Of a stretch of 25,860 bases of DNA, positions 5,517 to 12,069 are shown piece after piece (the first letter of the stretch is position 1; each line of letters opens with the position of its first letter). The position numbers were made by a program, and so were the translations under genes. The notes beneath the pieces are model-generated. The model did not search any database and was not told the DNA's origin. It saw nothing but the letters and a program-made list of their open reading frames with translations. The stretch is taken from the IMG/VR virus record IMGVR_UViG_3300043587_000020, positions 1 through 25,860 of that record. One strand, 5' to 3'. Source of the DNA: a virus.

Positions 5517-5626
5517 ACGGCTGGGGCAAGGCCGCCCTGACCGTGGCAGCCGTGACCGCTGTCGCCGCCCTCCTGCTGTTCGCGGGATGGGCATCCACCT
5601 GGACCGACTACCCCTGGGAGCACTGA
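5513..5626 (+). CDS. Small single-helix membrane protein (37 aa)
   Basis: The GTG overlaps the preceding TGA (GTGA) and the TGA overlaps the following ATG (TGATG), so this short frame is a gene by context. Residues 6-26 (KAALTVAAVTAVAALLLFAG, approximately) form one transmembrane helix, followed by WASTWTDYPWEH, an aromatic and acidic tail. A tiny membrane peptide in a regulated operon could alter membrane physiology or assist its neighbours. There is no direct functional evidence. Confidence 0.65.
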   Translation: MNGWGKAALTVAAVTAVAALLLFAGWASTWTDYPWEH

Positions 5627-5955
5627 TGCTGACCGAGTACAAACTGAACATGCCGGGGTCGATGGCGCACGACGTCGCCGACCACCTCCGGGGTAGCCAC
5701 CCCGGCTTGGCGTTGGCCATCGAGTCCCAGATCCCGGTGCCTCTGCCAACCATGATCGGCGCCGTGATCGAGCTGCTCGATCGGGGCGGACAGGTCCTGG
5801 TGCTCCAGCCGCAGCGAACCGGGTGGGGCCGCACCAACGACGACCTCCGGTGGCGGGGCACCGAAGGTCTCTGGTACACCAGAGGTCAGGTCGGCGGGAT
5901 GGGTTGCTTCAAGGTGCACTCGCACGGCGTGGACCTCGACCCGATGCCGTTCTGA
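5626..5955 (+). CDS. Hypothetical protein (109 aa)
   Basis: The ATG shares one base with the upstream stop. The protein is mixed alpha/beta without a membrane segment. Residues 14-50 are helical (MAHDVADHLRGSHPGLALAI), and the second half is rich in Gly, Trp and Arg (LQPQRTGWGRTNDDLRWRG). Translation is coupled on both sides within the plus-strand operon. I do not recognise the family. Confidence 0.78.
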   Translation: MLTEYKLNMPGSMAHDVADHLRGSHPGLALAIESQIPVPLPTMIGAVIELLDRGGQVLVLQPQRTGWGRTNDDLRWRGTEGLWYTRGQVGGMGCFKVHSHGVDLDPMPF

Positions 5956-6128
5956 TGGGCAAGCACACGCCGACCGGGCAGTTCACCGGCAAGCAGCTCC
6001 GGGCCTACAAGAACGCCAAGGCCGCCAGCCAAGCCGAGTCGATCGCGCGCCGCGCCGAGGGCAAACCCGACAACAGGAAGTCGCGGGGCGGCTGGTTCTC
6101 GAAAGGCCCGTCCCCGAAAGACAGGTAG
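5955..6128 (+). CDS. Basic hypothetical protein (57 aa)
   Basis: This is the last gene of the plus-strand operon; its ATG overlaps the upstream TGA as TGATG. It is strongly basic (MGKHTPTGQFTGKQLRAYKN..., many Lys/Arg/Gln), with a helical middle (AKAASQAESIARRAEGK) and a basic C-terminus. It is probably a nucleic-acid-associated or ribosome-associated small protein, judging only by charge. The stop is followed 17 bases later by a strong hairpin. Confidence 0.75.
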   Translation: MGKHTPTGQFTGKQLRAYKNAKAASQAESIARRAEGKPDNRKSRGGWFSKGPSPKDR

Positions 6129-6145
6129 CCCCCGGCAACAAAGCA

Positions 6146-6180
6146 GCGGCCCCCCTCGCTTGACACGCGAGGGGGGCCGC
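6146..6180. terminator. Strong 14-bp hairpin between convergent operons
   Basis: The arms at 6146-6159 (GCGGCCCCCCTCGC) and 6167-6180 are perfectly complementary with a 7-base loop. The hairpin lies 17 bases past the last plus-strand stop and 60 bases past the last minus-strand stop (6241). It can therefore end transcription from both sides. Lack of a T tract is usual in this type of genome. Confidence 0.8.
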
Positions 6181-6200
6181 CGTCGTGAGACCCACACCGT

Positions 6201-6230
6201 GGTCCCGCACCAAGATCAGCGTACGGGACC
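6201..6230 (-). terminator. Second hairpin after the lysis genes
   Basis: GGTCCCG (6201-6207) pairs with CGGGACC (6224-6230), with two further pairs inside after one mismatch. It lies just after the holin candidate stop in the minus direction and before the stronger bidirectional hairpin, so it probably helps to end late transcription. Confidence 0.4.
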
Positions 6231-6240
6231 CGACAGCCGG

Positions 6241-6549
6241 TCAGGACAGGAAGTCGCCCGGAGCCTCCGGAACCACCGTGACCGGATCACCTGTCTTCAC
6301 CAGCGACGCCGGCCCCGCCACAACCACACCATCAGGCTGTTGCCGGGCAGCCACGTTCTCGGTCGGCGTCACCACGGACTCCGTGTACCGGCCCAACGCT
6401 GCCGTGAGCACCGCGCCGGTGCCGGCCACCACGATCACGATCCAGCGCGGCACCTCCGGGATAGCGGCCAGCACGGTGGTCGCAGAGGCCGCGCCGGCAG
6501 CGACCGCGTACAACAGCCGGACAGGCTTGGACTCGCTCGTGGTGTTCAT
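6241..6549 (-). CDS. Putative holin (102 aa, two membrane helices)
   Basis: Residues 11-30 and 35-53 are hydrophobic helices joined by a tight turn (IPEVPR), after a polar start (MNTTSESKP); the rest is a hydrophilic tail with Val/Pro/Gly. Holins with this hairpin topology form membrane lesions that let the lysin reach the cell wall. It is the last gene of the late block, two genes after the peptidase lysin, and its start overlaps the preceding stop as ATGA. Function is inferred from topology and location, since holins share little sequence. Confidence 0.65.
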   Translation of the reverse strand: MNTTSESKPVRLLYAVAAGAASATTVLAAIPEVPRWIVIVVAGTGAVLTAALGRYTESVVTPTENVAARQQPDGVVVAGPASLVKTGDPVTVVPEAPGDFLS

Positions 6550-6791
6550 GACTCGATCCTCTCTGGCCAATGCCAGGTGCCGCCCGGGTAGCCTTCGACG
6601 CCGAGCTGCCCGGCGTCGAAGGTCACCGACCGGTCGAAGAACATGCCGGACGGGTTGAGCACGGCCAGACCGACGACGTTGTCTGCCTCGACCTCGGTGA
6701 TGACAGCCGCCCGGCACTCCGAGGCGTACTCGCCGCCGGGGGTGCCGTAGCTGACGTAGTGGACGACCCGCCCCACGCTCGGCCGGGTCAC
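6546..6791 (-). CDS. Conserved actinophage protein of unknown function (81 aa)
   Basis: The GTG start overlaps the lysin stop (GTGA). The sequence has the pattern of a small family common in actinophages and actinobacterial genomes: RVVHYVSYGTPGGEY near the N-terminus, then CRAAVITEV, VGLAVLNPSGMFF, and a closing GGTWHWPE. It is probably a compact beta-barrel. In phages this family often lies near lysis or tail genes, but I know of no proven role. The family call is based on motif recognition. Confidence 0.82.
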   Translation of the reverse strand: MTRPSVGRVVHYVSYGTPGGEYASECRAAVITEVEADNVVGLAVLNPSGMFFDRSVTFDAGQLGVEGYPGGTWHWPERIES

Positions 6792-7396
6792 TTGCCGCCC
6801 CCCTGCTCATCGTCCTTCGACGCAGCGAGGATCTGCGTGTTCCACAGCTCCTCGCGCTGGTACCGGGCAGCCTCCTGAGACAGCAGAGTGTCCAGCTTGG
6901 ATTCGACGCGGGCCAGCTGTGACGCTTGTGCGGGTGTCATGTCGTCCTCTTCCTTCGGTGGCGTGGTGGCAGATCCCAGCGACCATGCGGCCGTTGAGTC
7001 GTACAGGGCACGTGTCGAGCTGACCGACACGTGGGTGTGGTGGGTGTGCCCGTTCGGGCCGGTGTACGGGCGCCAACCCTCGCCGTTGCGGGCCAGAGAC
7101 CAGATCCGGTGGTTCGAGATCACGTACTTGATTCGGGGGTCACGCCGGGCCTTGAGCGTCTCCGCGAACTTGTAGGCGTCGAACCCGCCGGCCGGGTCAT
7201 GGGTGAAGTCGTAGGCCGTGACGATCATGTCGCCGTCCGGCGCCGGGCCCACCCACGGGTTGTGGTCGGAGTCGCGGGTCTGGTGGTCAGCGTTCCCGAT
7301 GCCGCCGTCCGAGGCCTTCGACCTGCGCGGGGCCTGCTTGTTGACCTGCCCGAGCAGCGTGACCAGGGAGCGGGCCATGCGCCACGGCTTAGCCAT
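6788..7396 (-). CDS. Endolysin, M15-type peptidase (202 aa)
   Basis: Residues 25-130 contain the zinc peptidase pattern of the M15 (VanY/L-Ala-D-Glu peptidase-like) group: SDHNP (His45), AYDFTHD (Asp63) and HTHHTHVSVS (His120/His122). These place a His, an Asp and a His as likely zinc ligands, with GWRPYTGPNGH before the last motif. Such enzymes cut peptide cross-links of the cell wall. The C-terminal 50 residues form a charged coiled coil rather than a known wall-binding domain. There is no signal peptide, consistent with release through a holin. The start overlaps the small acidic gene by 8 bases. Confidence 0.85.
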   Translation of the reverse strand: MAKPWRMARSLVTLLGQVNKQAPRRSKASDGGIGNADHQTRDSDHNPWVGPAPDGDMIVTAYDFTHDPAGGFDAYKFAETLKARRDPRIKYVISNHRIWSLARNGEGWRPYTGPNGHTHHTHVSVSSTRALYDSTAAWSLGSATTPPKEEDDMTPAQASQLARVESKLDTLLSQEAARYQREELWNTQILAASKDDEQGGGK

Positions 7397-7523
7397 GCTC
7401 GTTGCCGTCCTCGTCCACGCCGGCGTCGTCGCCCGCGTTCTCGGCCGGCTGGGTAGCCTGCTCAGGCTCGGGCCTCAGGTCGAGGTCGTCGGTGGTCTCT
7501 GGCTCGGGTGCGGTGTCGGTCAT
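7389..7523 (-). CDS. Small acidic protein (44 aa)
   Basis: A short frame with a strong start: AGGAG lies eight bases before the ATG, and its TAA overlaps the lysin start. The product begins MTDTAPEPE and is very acidic (14 or more Asp/Glu, repeated Glu-Pro), with no hydrophobic core, so it is probably disordered. Its translation signals are identical over 25 bases to those of the 61-aa gene at 4750. It fills the gap between the collagen-like gene and the lysin and may couple translation of the lysin. Confidence 0.72.
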   Translation of the reverse strand: MTDTAPEPETTDDLDLRPEPEQATQPAENAGDDAGVDEDGNEHG

Positions 7524-7533
7524 GGTGTGACTC

Positions 7534-8286
7534 CTAGGGATTCTGGTCGGTCAGTACACAAGCCAGTATCCACACCCCGGTCACCGGCGCCTCGACCGTG
7601 AGCACCCGCTGCTTCTGAAGTTCGCTACCCGGCTCGCAGGAAGGCCCAGCGGGCCCAACTGGCCCCTGCGGTCCGACAGCACCCGGCTCCCCCTTCGGGC
7701 CCTCCGCTCCCTGTTCGCCGGTCTCGCCCTTCGGCCCCGTCTCGCCTTTTGGGCCGGTCTCGCCCGGCTCACCTCTCGGCCCGGTCTCACCTACCGCGCC
7801 GACCTCGCCTGACGCCCCTGTGAGGCCGCGAGGACCCAGCGGGCCCTGTCCCCCCTGGCACTTGCTGACAAGGATCAGGCACCCCGGCGCAGCCCCAGCC
7901 GGGCCCTGCTTGCCGGGCAGCCCCTGGACGCCCTGGACACCAGGTACGCCCTGGACACCAGGTACGCCCTGCGCACCCTGGACGCCCTGCGGGCCCTGCG
8001 CTCCACGAGGACCAGCAACACCCTGCGCACCCTTCTCAGCCGGCGGCCGTTCCATGATCTCTTTCGTCTGCTGGCACACACCCCGGCCGAGAATCTTCTC
8101 CGCCTGGGCAGCGTTCGCCTTACACGCCGCCTGGTTCTTCTCGGCCAGCGACACCAGCTCGCCCTGGGCGTTCGCCTGCCCGTCCTCCGCGTCCTGCTTC
8201 TGCAACGTGGTCACCACCAGCCCGGCCGCCCCGAGCAGCATCCCGAGCACAGCCACAACCGGCACCAACCACCTAGCCCGCGTCAT
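7534..8286 (-). CDS. Membrane-anchored collagen-like protein (250 aa)
   Basis: Residues 6-26 form an N-terminal membrane helix after a basic start (MTRAR). Residues 30-82 are a helical stalk with two Cys (55, 71). Residues 86-131 and 145-216 are Gly-X-Y collagen-like blocks rich in GPQ, GVP and GETGPKGE. A Cys-containing break (GCLILVSKC) separates the blocks, and a 30-residue C-terminal cap has Cys217 and Cys243. Phage collagen-like regions usually form trimeric fibres. The anchor is unusual for a virion fibre and suggests a host-envelope location instead. It overlaps the upstream gene by 14 bases. An 18-base tandem duplication is visible around 7935-7972. Confidence 0.85.
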   Translation of the reverse strand: MTRARWLVPVVAVLGMLLGAAGLVVTTLQKQDAEDGQANAQGELVSLAEKNQAACKANAAQAEKILGRGVCQQTKEIMERPPAEKGAQGVAGPRGAQGPQGVQGAQGVPGVQGVPGVQGVQGLPGKQGPAGAAPGCLILVSKCQGGQGPLGPRGLTGASGEVGAVGETGPRGEPGETGPKGETGPKGETGEQGAEGPKGEPGAVGPQGPVGPAGPSCEPGSELQKQRVLTVEAPVTGVWILACVLTDQNP

Positions 8287-8566
8287 CAGCACTGGCCTCC
8301 CGAGCGTGCTTCGCTTTCGGATCTGGCGGCGGGAACGAGAGCAGCTCGTCCAGGTCGGCCGGCTCCGTACCACCAGCTTCCGACAGTAGATCGCGCAGAG
8401 CCGCTACCGCCCGCCGCACCCTCGGCCGCCACCGCTGATACGACTCCAGCTCGGCGACCATCTCCCCGTCCAGCTTGCCCCGACGACGGTCCAGCGCCGC
8501 GTAGGCACCGAACACAGACGCGATCATCAGCCCGATTGCGCTGATGATCGCTGGCAGGTCGCTCAC
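8273..8566 (-). CDS. Small membrane protein, holin-like (97 aa)
   Basis: The GTG start follows GAGGG. Residues 4-24 form one membrane helix (AIISAIGLMIASVFGAYAAL). Residues 27-75 are a charged, coiled-coil-like helix and the tail is polar. The length and arrangement resemble small phage membrane proteins annotated as holins with one helix. Since a two-helix candidate lies beside the lysin, this could be a second holin, an antiholin or a partner of the collagen-like protein whose gene it overlaps. Its N-terminus lacks a cleavage site, so it is likely to stay in the membrane. Confidence 0.72.
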   Translation of the reverse strand: MSDLPAIISAIGLMIASVFGAYAALDRRRGKLDGEMVAELESYQRWRPRVRRAVAALRDLLSEAGGTEPADLDELLSFPPPDPKAKHAREASADDAG

Positions 8567-8606
8567 GTGCCCTCATTTCCCCGTGCTCCCAACACCCTGG
8601 TCTCGG

Positions 8607-9140
8607 TTACTCGAACACCATGATCGTGAGGGTGGTGGAGGCCGAGTTGACGCGGTGTGCGGCGACGGCGGCGGTGCCTTGGGCGCGGAGCTTCAATGTG
8701 TGCGAGCCGGCCGCCGTGAGCACGCCGGTCCACGTCTGGGAAAGCTGCTCTCGAGATGGGGTCGAGAAGAGGCCGGTGAAGTTGAGCAGTGGCGACGCGA
8801 CCAGCACGCCGTCGACCATCAGCTTGCCAAGCGCGACACCGTTGTTCGCGGCAATCATCGAGAAGTAGAACGAGCCGATGGCGACGTACCGGGCATTCGG
8901 CTTGACCGTGGTGAGCGTCTTGGTGGCGCCGGCGATGTCGACCTCGGCCGTGGTCAGGTCGGTGTTGCCGGACGCAACCACCTGGAAGATTTGCGGCATG
9001 GCGGCCTGCCGGACCAGTTCGGCGTCGACGCGGATCAGCTCGTTCTCGACTTCAAGCGCGAGATCCTCGCCGAGGTTAGGGCCGTCTGGGGCGTCAGCGA
9101 GGGTCTGGTACGGGATGCCGTACACGGGAGTCGTAGCCAT
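8607..9140 (-). CDS. Minor tail protein / receptor-binding candidate (177 aa)
   Basis: The N-terminus, MATTPVYGIPYQTLADAPDG followed by LGEDLALEVENELIRVD, is typical of actinophage tail-tip proteins. It is followed by a beta-rich C-terminal domain (residues 55-177, many Thr/Val/Ala strands: VSGNTDLTTAEVDIAGATK and similar), probably a jelly-roll or fibre head. A strong GAGGAGG ribosome-binding site precedes the ATG. It is the last clear tail gene before the lysis region, where host-binding proteins are often encoded. Which exact receptor it binds cannot be told. Confidence 0.72.
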   Translation of the reverse strand: MATTPVYGIPYQTLADAPDGPNLGEDLALEVENELIRVDAELVRQAAMPQIFQVVASGNTDLTTAEVDIAGATKTLTTVKPNARYVAIGSFYFSMIAANNGVALGKLMVDGVLVASPLLNFTGLFSTPSREQLSQTWTGVLTAAGSHTLKLRAQGTAAVAAHRVNSASTTLTIMVFE

Positions 9141-9142
9141 GA

Positions 9143-9400
9143 TCAGTCCTCCTCGACGGGCGTGGCAGTGAGGGCCACCGCAGCCGTGTAGTTCTTGCCA
9201 GCTTCGTTGAACGTCCAGCCCGGAAGGGATGAGAGGGCGTCTACAACGGCTTGCATGGCATCGTCTCTCTCTGCCTCAGTGGAAGGGATGTTGTGGTTGT
9301 AGTCGCTGGTGATCGCGACCCTGACCCACGGCGTGGGTGTCGTGAAGCTCGCGTAGTACCCCGCGTACTTCGGGTCGAACGACGGCTCGCTATACGGCAT
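9143..9400 (-). CDS. Hypothetical tail-region protein (85 aa)
   Basis: AGGAG seven bases before the ATG supports the start. The protein has an aromatic N-terminus (MPYSEPSFDPKYAGYYASF), a strand pair (PWVRVAITSDYNHN) and a helix with acidic residues (STEAERDDAMQAVVDALSSL), then beta strands. It has no membrane segment. Lying between two tail-tip genes and separated by two bases from the next start, it is probably a tail-tip or fibre-assembly protein. Confidence 0.72.
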   Translation of the reverse strand: MPYSEPSFDPKYAGYYASFTTPTPWVRVAITSDYNHNIPSTEAERDDAMQAVVDALSSLPGWTFNEAGKNYTAAVALTATPVEED

Positions 9401-9409
9401 GGCAGGCTC

Positions 9410-10084
9410 CTAGATGTTGGATTTGTAGACAGCGATGGCGTGGACGAACGCGGCCACCCCACCGGAAGGCCAGGTGCCGACCCCGATAGTGGCGGTGCCG
9501 GTGACGGTCAGCGTCTCTCCGCCGGACAGGCCCGTGAAGCGGTTCCGGGATGAGGCCCCGACGCCGACCGTGGCCCCGGGCGTGGCGAGCACTGCGATCG
9601 CACCGCCGCCTCCGCCGTTGCAGCCCACCTCGTACGCCAAGAAGCCGTTGGCTCCGCTGGTGTTCTGCGCGGACGCGTTCCCGGCAATCATCACGATGGC
9701 CTCGTCGGCCCAGTCCGGCACCACGAGCTCCGAGGTCGTACACACGACCGTCCCCAGCACGGTCGGGGCCCACGCACCAAGGTTCTGCGCGCCAGCCGAA
9801 CCGAACGCCACCGACGCCGCAGCAAAGTTTGCATCCCCCACAGGCGTCACCCGGCCGATGATGAACCACGACGCGCCCTGCCCGAGCAGCACCACGACAT
9901 GCCCAGCCTTCAACGCGATCGCCTCGCCCGTGTTCAGCATCGGCACGTTCGTCAGCGTCGCCCCGCCCACCAACACGCTGTTGCCGCCAGTCGAAGCGTT
10001 GAAGTCAGTCAGCAGACCCTGACGCATCCGGACCCCCGGAGCCTCCGGGTCGAACAGCGGAGCCAAGTCATCCGAGACACCCAT
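9410..10084 (-). CDS. Minor tail protein with beta-rich fibre domain (224 aa)
   Basis: The ATG overlaps the DUF5047 gene stop (TGATG); a GTG three bases upstream is the other option. Residues 1-70 form an N-terminal attachment region (LAPLFDPEAPGVRMRQGLLT). Residues 75-224 are rich in Gly, Ala, Thr and Val with a Gly run (CNGGGGGAIAVLAT) typical of phage tail-tip beta domains. It is probably part of the distal tail fibre or hub, directly after the hub-like DUF5047 protein. Confidence 0.72.
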   Translation of the reverse strand: MGVSDDLAPLFDPEAPGVRMRQGLLTDFNASTGGNSVLVGGATLTNVPMLNTGEAIALKAGHVVVLLGQGASWFIIGRVTPVGDANFAAASVAFGSAGAQNLGAWAPTVLGTVVCTTSELVVPDWADEAIVMIAGNASAQNTSGANGFLAYEVGCNGGGGGAIAVLATPGATVGVGASSRNRFTGLSGGETLTVTGTATIGVGTWPSGGVAAFVHAIAVYKSNI

Positions 10085-11226
10085 CACAGGCCCCCGATCA
10101 GTTCGGACTGGCGCTGCCTGGTCTTGATCTTGGCCGTCTGGGTCACGTCCAACGGGATCGTGATCTCATCGATTACGTGCCGCTCGGTGCGGTAGTCCGC
10201 CGTGCGGGCCGTCTGCGCGTTCTTCACGTCGATAACGTCCCACGCTTCCAGGGCCGGGTTCACGATCGACGTCACCTCGGCCTGGTACGGCGTGCCGAGC
10301 TGTTGCCGCAGGATCGCCGCCGCAGCGGACGCGGCTTGGTCCTGAGTGGTGATGAACGGCGAGCTGTAGAAGCGCGGCACGGGACCGAACGGGCCGTTGT
10401 AGTAGGTCGGGGAGGCGGGGTCCAGGTTGTATGCCACGGCCGTCACCGGCGGTGTCGTGTCGGCCGCCTCGCCGGTCGCGACCACCGCGTTGTAGACGCC
10501 TTCTCGAGTCAGGGTCCGGCCCATCGTCACCAGCACCCCGTCTTGCCCGGCGTCGATCGACCACGCCGGCGTGCCCAGCACAGACGGCGGAGTCTTGATC
10601 ACGAAGATGCCCCGGTGATCCCAGTAGCCGACCTTGCCCAGCGAGGTCAGGAACTCTTTCAGCGTGCCGAACCGGTCCTCCTCCGCGATCACCGACCGGC
10701 CCACCGGCCCGTCACGCAGCACGGCGTCGTCCCACTCGATGATCGACGGGTGGTAGTAGACGCCCCAGATCAGCGCCTCGACCAGTTCACGACGGGCCCA
10801 CGAGGACGGGAACTGCTGCGGGGTCACGAACCGGGCATCGATCAGGCCCTGGGACCGGTCAGGCAGCACCATCCGGATCGAGCCCGCCGGCGAGTCGTCC
10901 TGCTCCATCGTGTCGATCCGGAAGTAACCGAGCCCCACGAACTCGCGCTGCCCTACGGCGTACTCGATGCCGCGCTCGACGTAGATGTGGGCGCCGTACG
11001 GGGTTAGGTCTTGCGCGCCAGACCTCGGCCAGTCCGCGCTGACCGTCAGGTCCAGTGTCGAGTAGACGTCGTTGGTGGCCGAGTAGGTCACCGACCCGCC
11101 CAGCACATCCAGCAGGGCGCCAGTGGGGGCCGTGCCGGTCTGCCACGACGTCACCAGCCGGGCACGCACTACCGCAGTGTGTGAGCCGCGCAGAGCCGCC
11201 AGGAAGCGAGCCGACACACCTCTCAT
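10084..11226 (-). CDS. DUF5047-family minor tail (hub-like) protein (380 aa)
   Basis: The N-terminus MRGVSARFLAALRGSHTAVV is diagnostic of the DUF5047 family of actinophage minor tail proteins. A beta-rich domain follows (residues 40-130: GGSVTYSATNDVYSTLDLTV, then FRIDTMEQDD). A second half resembles tail-hub proteins (AEEDRFGTLKEFLTSLGKVG; NAVVATGEAADTTPP; the closing TYYNGPFGPVPRFY and DVIDVKNAQTARTAD). It probably builds the tail-tip ring that connects tube and fibres. A GAGAGGA site precedes the ATG. It is complete at the usual family length. Confidence 0.85.
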   Translation of the reverse strand: MRGVSARFLAALRGSHTAVVRARLVTSWQTGTAPTGALLDVLGGSVTYSATNDVYSTLDLTVSADWPRSGAQDLTPYGAHIYVERGIEYAVGQREFVGLGYFRIDTMEQDDSPAGSIRMVLPDRSQGLIDARFVTPQQFPSSWARRELVEALIWGVYYHPSIIEWDDAVLRDGPVGRSVIAEEDRFGTLKEFLTSLGKVGYWDHRGIFVIKTPPSVLGTPAWSIDAGQDGVLVTMGRTLTREGVYNAVVATGEAADTTPPVTAVAYNLDPASPTYYNGPFGPVPRFYSSPFITTQDQAASAAAAILRQQLGTPYQAEVTSIVNPALEAWDVIDVKNAQTARTADYRTERHVIDEITIPLDVTQTAKIKTRQRQSELIGGL

Positions 11227-11268
11227 CGCGGAGTCCTCTCTGAGTTGCTCAATCTGACCGTCATGGCA

Positions 11269-12069
11269 CTAGGGAACAATCACGTCGCTGGGTGAAGCGA
11301 CGCGGTTCATCACGGCAGCCCACGTCGCGTTACCCGCGATGACCGCCGACCAGGTCCCGTACTCCGCGAGCAGCGCCTGCCACGTGTAGGCCGGGCCCAC
11401 GATCTGCGGAGCGGGCCGAGCCACCTCGGTCAGAGGCAGCGTCCACACCCGCTTGTCCGACAGGCGGCCCACCCTCGACCGCGTCACATCACCCATCGAG
11501 TAGTAGCCCGGACGGACCAGGGTCACCGTCGACGGCACGTGCAGGAACACCACCTGCCCAGACGCCACCAGGTAGTCCATGCCCTCCTCGGCCGGGAAGT
11601 CCTGGGTCAGGATCGCCAGGTCGAACCCGGTCGATGACGCGATGTCCCCGACCGCGACCGGGTAGGACCGGCCGATCACGTCGAACAGGCCCGCACGGGA
11701 CCGCCTGGTCAGCTCACCAGCGTCCTGCACGACCACCTGCCGATTCAAGTACGGCGCCGCCGGCACCTTCAACCACACACCCGCCAGGTCCTGCGTGATC
11801 GGCGAAGACGTGAAGCTGGCCTGCTGCACACCCGCCACGTTGTAGCTGGTGATCTGATAGGTGATCGCGACACCCGGCTCGAACTCGTAGTCGTCCAGAT
11901 TCGCGACCCCACCAGATACCGCCTTCGTGCCGCCGCCGCGCACAACCGTCGACGTCGCGAAGTTGTCCGTGGACCGCCACACATACGCGTACGTCGCCGA
12001 CGCACCCAGCACCGTGGCCGCCAGCCGCATCCGCGACAACACCGGGTCATAGGTCACCGTGAGACTCAT
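11269..12069 (-). CDS. Distal tail / minor tail protein (266 aa)
   Basis: The first gene after the tape measure, coupled to it by ATGA. This is the usual place of the distal tail protein. Residues 1-95 form a beta-sandwich of fibronectin III style (LSRMRLAATVLGASATYAYVWRST; YEFEPGVAITYQITSYNVAG). Residues 100-240 are a second beta domain with a Trp-rich end (TWQALLAEYGTWSAVIAGNATWAAVM). No enzymatic motif is seen. The assignment rests on gene order and fold impression rather than on a named family. Confidence 0.75.
   Translation of the reverse strand: MSLTVTYDPVLSRMRLAATVLGASATYAYVWRSTDNFATSTVVRGGGTKAVSGGVANLDDYEFEPGVAITYQITSYNVAGVQQASFTSSPITQDLAGVWLKVPAAPYLNRQVVVQDAGELTRRSRAGLFDVIGRSYPVAVGDIASSTGFDLAILTQDFPAEEGMDYLVASGQVVFLHVPSTVTLVRPGYYSMGDVTRSRVGRLSDKRVWTLPLTEVARPAPQIVGPAYTWQALLAEYGTWSAVIAGNATWAAVMNRVASPSDVIVP

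Noticed and set aside
7921-7990. Short tandem repeats considered as a CRISPR-like or satellite array
   Set aside because: They are coding repeats for Gly-X-Y units of the collagen-like protein; there are no spacers or conserved repeats of CRISPR type.
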